Shown here: positions 59,100-64,000 of the stretch, one piece after another
Layout: every line of letters begins with the position of its first letter
Numbering within the stretch: the first letter of the stretch is position 1
Origin: Pomacea canaliculata
Taxonomy: Eukaryota; Mollusca; Gastropoda; Architaenioglossa; Ampullariidae
DNA length: 64,000 nucleotides
Direction: 5' to 3'
Assembly: GCF_003073045.1 (NCBI RefSeq)
Contig: NC_037592.1
Location: forward strand, 2,577,371 to 2,641,370
The notes under the pieces: generated by a model
Seen by the model: the letters and a program-made list of their open reading frames with translations, nothing else
Database searches by the model: none
What the model was told of the DNA's origin: nothing
Position numbers and translations under genes: made by a program

Positions 59100-62000
59100 A
59101 TGGGATGCGGGGGAAGCAAGAAAAATGAATTTCGGCGCAGCAGCCCAGCAGACCAGCATCACATCAATATTCAAATCGGTGATGAGGTGAAAATACCGAA
59201 TGGAAGGCCTGTTCTTATTTTTGTCTTTGGTGAGTTCAGTGGCTGATACCTTTAACCTGTGACCTCTGTGGAGATTTGGGTCCATTTCAGTGTCCCCTCT
59301 GATCTCCCCACTTTCTCAACAGAAATAATTTTTCTCAAGCGTTTATGACAGTCAACCACATATGCACAAGTTATGTTGTATATATTTTATAAGGGCAAGG
59401 TGTATCATATCAAACATTACAATTACAACTGAAAACAAATTGAAGATTTTCAGAATTAAAGAATCCACTTATAAATTCTTTAGAGAATGCTACCATCACA
59501 TGTCTATTGCCAGTGCATTTAAAAAAAAAAAACTTACTGTGTTGTGGAAATATCTAAAGGCATTCCCACAAAAACATTTGTTATTGAGAGTAAATCCATA
59601 AACACTGTAGGCTGCTAGGATACATCCAAAACAAACTTTTTTGCAATTTGTTTTGTTCTGGAAGAGCCATTGTTATGCTGATAAATGATGTAGAAGCCAT
59701 GATATTCTAAGCATGCTTTGATAATTTGTTCCTTTTTAAAAACCTTATTTGGTGTAATTAATCAAGAAGTGTTTATAATTTTCAATTTTCTAAATTTTAT
59801 GAGAGTCTCAGAACTATCTATATGTTCTTTCCTATTATAATTATAAATTTTTAACATGACATTCCCCACTAAAGTATTGAATGTATCAAATCATATAATT
59901 CATATAAATTTCTACCAGTGTTTCATTCATTTGTGTTATTGAATAGTTTTTTTATGAAATCATTTGTTAATTACTCTTGTAAAGAGCTGGTCATGCAGGA
60001 GTGGAGTATGAAGCAAATTATATCAGTTATTGTGAAATAAAGCATATACTTAATCAAATAGTGCATTATTTTCACATTTTTCTGTTTTCATGGTCTATTT
60101 GCTGTGAAAGGCATATGGAGAATGATCAAACTAATGCATGTTTTACTCTTGTTCAAGATCACTGATAATAGATGTACAACCATTTTGACCATTGGTGATG
60201 CATGTACTTTTCAAAATGTATAGGGGGGCCTGGATCAAAGAAAGGTCGGCTTGTTGGTGAACTTGTGGAGACTTATGGCTTTAATTTCATCAATGTTGAG
60301 AAGATTTTGCTCAGAAACCTAGCGGAAAAAGCCTCCAAATATAGTCCTTTGCCAGACGCTGCTCAAGAAGTGCAGAATACTTTCATGGTAATGCAGCTAC
60401 TTTATATTTATCCTGCTTTTTTTAACCACCATTTATCTCCCTTTAATGAGACCAGATTCTTTTGGCTCAGCTTGTTGCTCATGTCAGCTATTGAAAGTTA
60501 TTTTCATTTGCTTGTCATGACTTTGGTTGACTTTTCAAGCTAGCTTTGTAAAACTAATGATTTGCTTCATTTTGTGTCACTGAATGTTTAGTGGGCTAAC
60601 AATTCTGAACAAATATTTTTAGACCCTCAAAAAAATGCAGTGACATTTATTCCAACATATATGATTTTTATCTCTGAGAGACATACAGTTTGCTCAGTAT
60701 GTTGTTAGGCAGTCATTTTTGTCAAGCACAGCAATTGCACAATAAACGAAATTTGAATATTTCCTAAAAATCTGTATTTTAGTATTTTTATAAATATCGT
60801 TGATATACCAAGTTGATGAGTTACTTTATTTGAATATTAAAATCCATTTAGTTACTTTTGTTCTATAATTCAAGGCCATAAACAGCTGCCAGGAAAAAAA
60901 CACAATCAGCTTATTATTTCACAGACATGTTAGGTAATATGTCGCATTGAGCGGACGTAATGCAGAGACTGTGGCATGTGAGATATCTGTATTGATTGTG
61001 TGCACAAAGCTGTGTCATCTTATTCATTTCACAATTCCCTGGGGTGTCCTACCAGAAATATATCTCCTACATTTCAAATGTCATAACATTGATTTGTGTA
61101 TTTGTTCATGTAGTGTTTACATGCAATGTCTGCTGGTTATATTATAGGCATCACATTTAATTTTTAAAATAATTTTCTAATTTAAAATAATTAGTTTAGA
61201 TGGTTGAGGGAGTCTTTATTGATTCTTTTGAAAAATTAGTTGCCAGATATGTGTTCATGCACGTGCTACTTGTGGGAGCATTTCGATCAGATATGATCAA
61301 TTATTTTTCATGTAAGAAAATTAAAGGTTTAATATAGGAGTTTTTAAAATCATGATTATGTGCATGGTGCAGACCAGTGTGTAACATATCATTTTTGGAC
61401 CACCACCAGCCAGTATTCCAAGATGTGTAGTTGTAGAAAGGGAGCATAAATATGTCCATGCTTTGGGTATGTAGAAGAAGTAGAATCAAAACCCCAAAGG
61501 TTACAGGAAGAAAACTCAGCTGCCATGTAAAGCTATGACTTTTTTCTCTAATAAAAAGAAGAGGGATGTTATAATAAAGATTTCTTGAAGTCATTGCATG
61601 TAAATTGTAGATACTGCTTGTTGGCTGTTTAGGACGACACTCAGATGATGTCACTGGGCTGGATTCTTGAAGAGGTGTCTAAACTGTTGGAGGTGAATGG
61701 AGGCAAGAGTTGCAATTTTGTTGTGGACATTATGCCCAACCTCAGGTTCCTCATCAAAGCAGACATTTTCTTGGCAGACTGCAGTGAAGAGATAAAGAAA
61801 TTTGAAAATAAGGTAACTAATACTATAAAATACTTTGGTGTTATATATTGCAGAAGGTTTAAAATATATTGTATAATGTTATTTGATGTAAACATTACCA
61901 TATTTTTAATTCAAAGTAAATGATACACAGATAACCAGTTTCAGAACATGAAGATAGCATGTCCTTCTTTTCATGTTTTCAGCACCCTATAGCTTTTGCA

Positions 62001-64000
62001 ATCAATTTTGTCCAACGATCTTCAAAGCCAAGCAAGAAAGAAACAGACCTTTCTAAAGATAAAGAGGAAAAAGGGCCCATGCGCTCAGATGAAGCGGATT
62101 CTTCACGAACAAGAGTATGTAGAGTATCGCCCAGAACATTGTTCCACTGTTCAAGACTGGATGTGCAAGTGTGCAAGAGAGAGAGAAGTGTGTGTGTGTG
62201 TTTATCAATCTAGCTGAAGAAAGAGCAGATAGGAAGGAGGATGTACTTTCAGGATGTCATTACTTGCAAATCCTTGTGTCTTCTGTTTTGATCACACTGG
62301 GCTTGTTTAAACAAAAAATATATTCTGGATTACTTCCGTTCTGTTGGACACTTCCTTATAAAGATGATAGGAAAAGCTGAAAGTATGTATAGTGGAACAT
62401 TAACTCTCCTCAGGAGTGTGTATTCAGTCTATGTCAGAGATTCTCAACCTTTTCCATGACTGTACCCCAAAAGGGTGAAAGTATATCCATGGGTACCCCC
62501 TTGCAGGTGAGTTCACACATGAAAGTACTTATTTTCATAATGGCGTGTGCTTATTTATGTAGCTGCGTACCCCTGCATAACCCTGGCCATACCCCTAGGG
62601 GTACGCGTACCACCAGTTGAGAACCGCAGGTCTGTGGTGTTTTCAGGATACTTAGTGACTTGGCAAGTACTAAAGAGAGATACTAGAGTGTATCTGCCTC
62701 CCAAGTGGCTTTGTTCAGTTGCAAAATGCTTTGTGATATTTTGGTCTGTGAAGATCTCATATCAGTCAAAACATTTGTCCTAATAAAATTTGTACATGCT
62801 TTATTGTCTATTAACTGTCTGTGATTTGATATCTGCAACCATCTTAGTCCATTTTTTTGATGGCTAAGATGCCCATTTGCCAAACAAGTTTTCACCTTGT
62901 AGAATAGGTTTTAGGACTTTTCTTATTTGGGTCGTCAAGGATTGCAAAAGTTTTATCAAGAATATGCTGCAGTTCTTTAAGTCACTTTTACAGATCATTG
63001 CATATATTCAGTGTGTCCTCAGTTTTCAAAATGTCTTATTTTAGTGCTAGTTCACAACACTTTTTTCAGTTTTCAATTGCCATGTTTTTTCATGGTATAC
63101 TGAATTCTTGTCTTTTACATGAATTCATTCTTATTTGCAGAGACGACTGACACTGTTCGAGAACAATGTCAAGCCACTCATTGATTTTTTCCACCATTCA
63201 GGGCGCTTGGTTACATTGGATGTGACTGGCGCCCGTATGGACTTGGTATGGTCACGCCTGTGTGAACTGTTCACCAGCCTACACCTCAGCAGCCAGGTTT
63301 TGGTCAATTATACTGTTATTTTCCTTTTTGGTGAGCCATCTTTTCTTTTGTGGCATATAAACAGGCACACTCATAATACTCTGTTTTAATCTCTTACAAC
63401 AGGAGTTACTATCTGATTTGGCTCAAGAAGCACTTTACATCAGATTTCCTCATTTATTCCAGGAATGTTCGCTGATCATATTTACTTATTTTTTTATGAT
63501 CATATAATACTGCCCTGAAACAACCACCATGTCATGTTTATTTAATGCCTGCGCTATATGTAATTGGTTACAAATTAAATAATTACAGTTGGCTTCTGAA
63601 TATCTTAGAAAAGTGTCTTATATCACTTTTGATTTTGGTTTGTTTTAGATCACATTGGAGAGTTGCAGCAACTCATCACAGAGAACTACAATGTGCAGGT
63701 GATAAGCCTCCAGTCTTTACTAGACAACCCAAATTGTACTCTGGTGGGTGCAATACAATCCTTTTATCTTTCTCTAAGTCTTATATTAATATGTGCATTA
63801 AAGTGCAAAGATTTTCTCAGTAAACACCTCCCATTTCTCTTTTTACTTTTCCTCCTGCTGCTTTGTGTACTCTCCCATTTTTTTTTGTATAAAAAGTCTG
63901 TTCATGCTTAGTGATGTGATTTAATCTTTTAAAATGGAAATCAAGCAACTGATAGCTGTTGCCCAGAAAACTAATTCTGTACTACTTTCAGGTAGAAAGT
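59100..64000 (+). CDS. Adenylate-kinase-like protein with degenerate P-loop (3' end outside window)
   Basis: Exons: 59100-59229, 60224-60387, 61633-61812, 61983-62114, 63141-63330, 63649-63743, and a further acceptor at 63,990-63,991 opening an exon (VES...) that leaves the window. Phases agree and no frame is broken. The protein begins MGCGGSKK, a likely N-myristoylation signal with an adjacent Cys. Residues 44-52 read GGPGSKKGR where adenylate kinases have GGPGSGKGT. NVEKILLR replaces the STGDLLR segment, and VVDIMPNLR replaces IDGFPR. The segment RRLTLFENNVKPLIDFF and then GRLVTLDVTG matches the C-terminal helix region of the fold. This suggests a membrane-tethered adenylate-kinase relative with weakened or altered nucleotide handling. 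Residues after about 270 (DHIGELQQLITENYNV) are unassigned. AK5-type proteins are the nearest family I recall. Confidence 0.75.
62435..62629. mobile_element. hAT MITE in an intron of the adenylate-kinase-like gene
   Basis: The ends CAGAGATTCTCAACC and (reversed) CTGCGGTTCTCAAC are imperfect hAT terminal repeats. The flanks GTCTATGT (62,427-62,434) and GTCTGTGG (62,630-62,637) match at 6 of 8 bases. There is no coding capacity. It resembles the 27,025 copy only at its termini. Confidence 0.7.

Overview
This is intron-rich, AT-rich animal nuclear DNA. GT-AG introns, long 3' UTRs, tRNA-derived SINEs, LINE fragments, hAT MITEs, a mariner relic and a solo LTR all point to a metazoan. The gene content and repeat style suggest a lophotrochozoan, most likely a gastropod mollusc. 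That placement is inference, because no single sequence here proves the species.

Layout. (1) 14-12,813 (+): the 3' part of a gene for a large Ser/Thr-rich, single-pass membrane protein. Its layout recalls the KIAA1549/KIAA1549L family, and it has a tandem internal duplication of a mucin-plus-cleavage module. Its reading frame is interrupted many times. (2) 13,830-16,083 (+): a compact five-exon gene for a 238-residue Gln-rich protein that I do not recognise. (3) 20,789-35,454 (+): Greatwall kinase MASTL in 14 coding exons. Its introns hold a THAP/P-type transposon relic with a nested hAT MITE, and LINE and SINE pieces. (4) 36,726-38,548 (-): a poorly understood locus with a Cys-type finger ORF and two tandem exon copies. 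Their intron flanks are nearly identical although the exons have diverged. (5) 40,052-48,909 (+): DNAAF1 (LRRC50), an axonemal dynein assembly factor, 13 coding exons, frame intact. Its introns carry a mariner relic, a SINE and a solo LTR. (6) 57,650-52,386 (-): V-ATPase subunit C (ATP6V1C), 12 coding exons, frame intact. (7) 59,100 to beyond the right edge (+): an N-terminally MGCGG-type adenylate-kinase-like protein with a degenerate P-loop.

The genes are not an operon. They are independent housekeeping or cell-biology loci: mitotic kinase, cilium assembly, lysosomal proton pump, nucleotide-kinase relative. DNAAF1 and ATP6V1C converge; ATP6V1C and the adenylate-kinase-like gene diverge from a shared interval of about 1.45 kb that contains two CACGTG boxes of the CLEAR (TFEB) type. 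All exon limits were read by eye from splice signals, codon phase and protein similarity remembered for the families. No alignment or transcript data were available.
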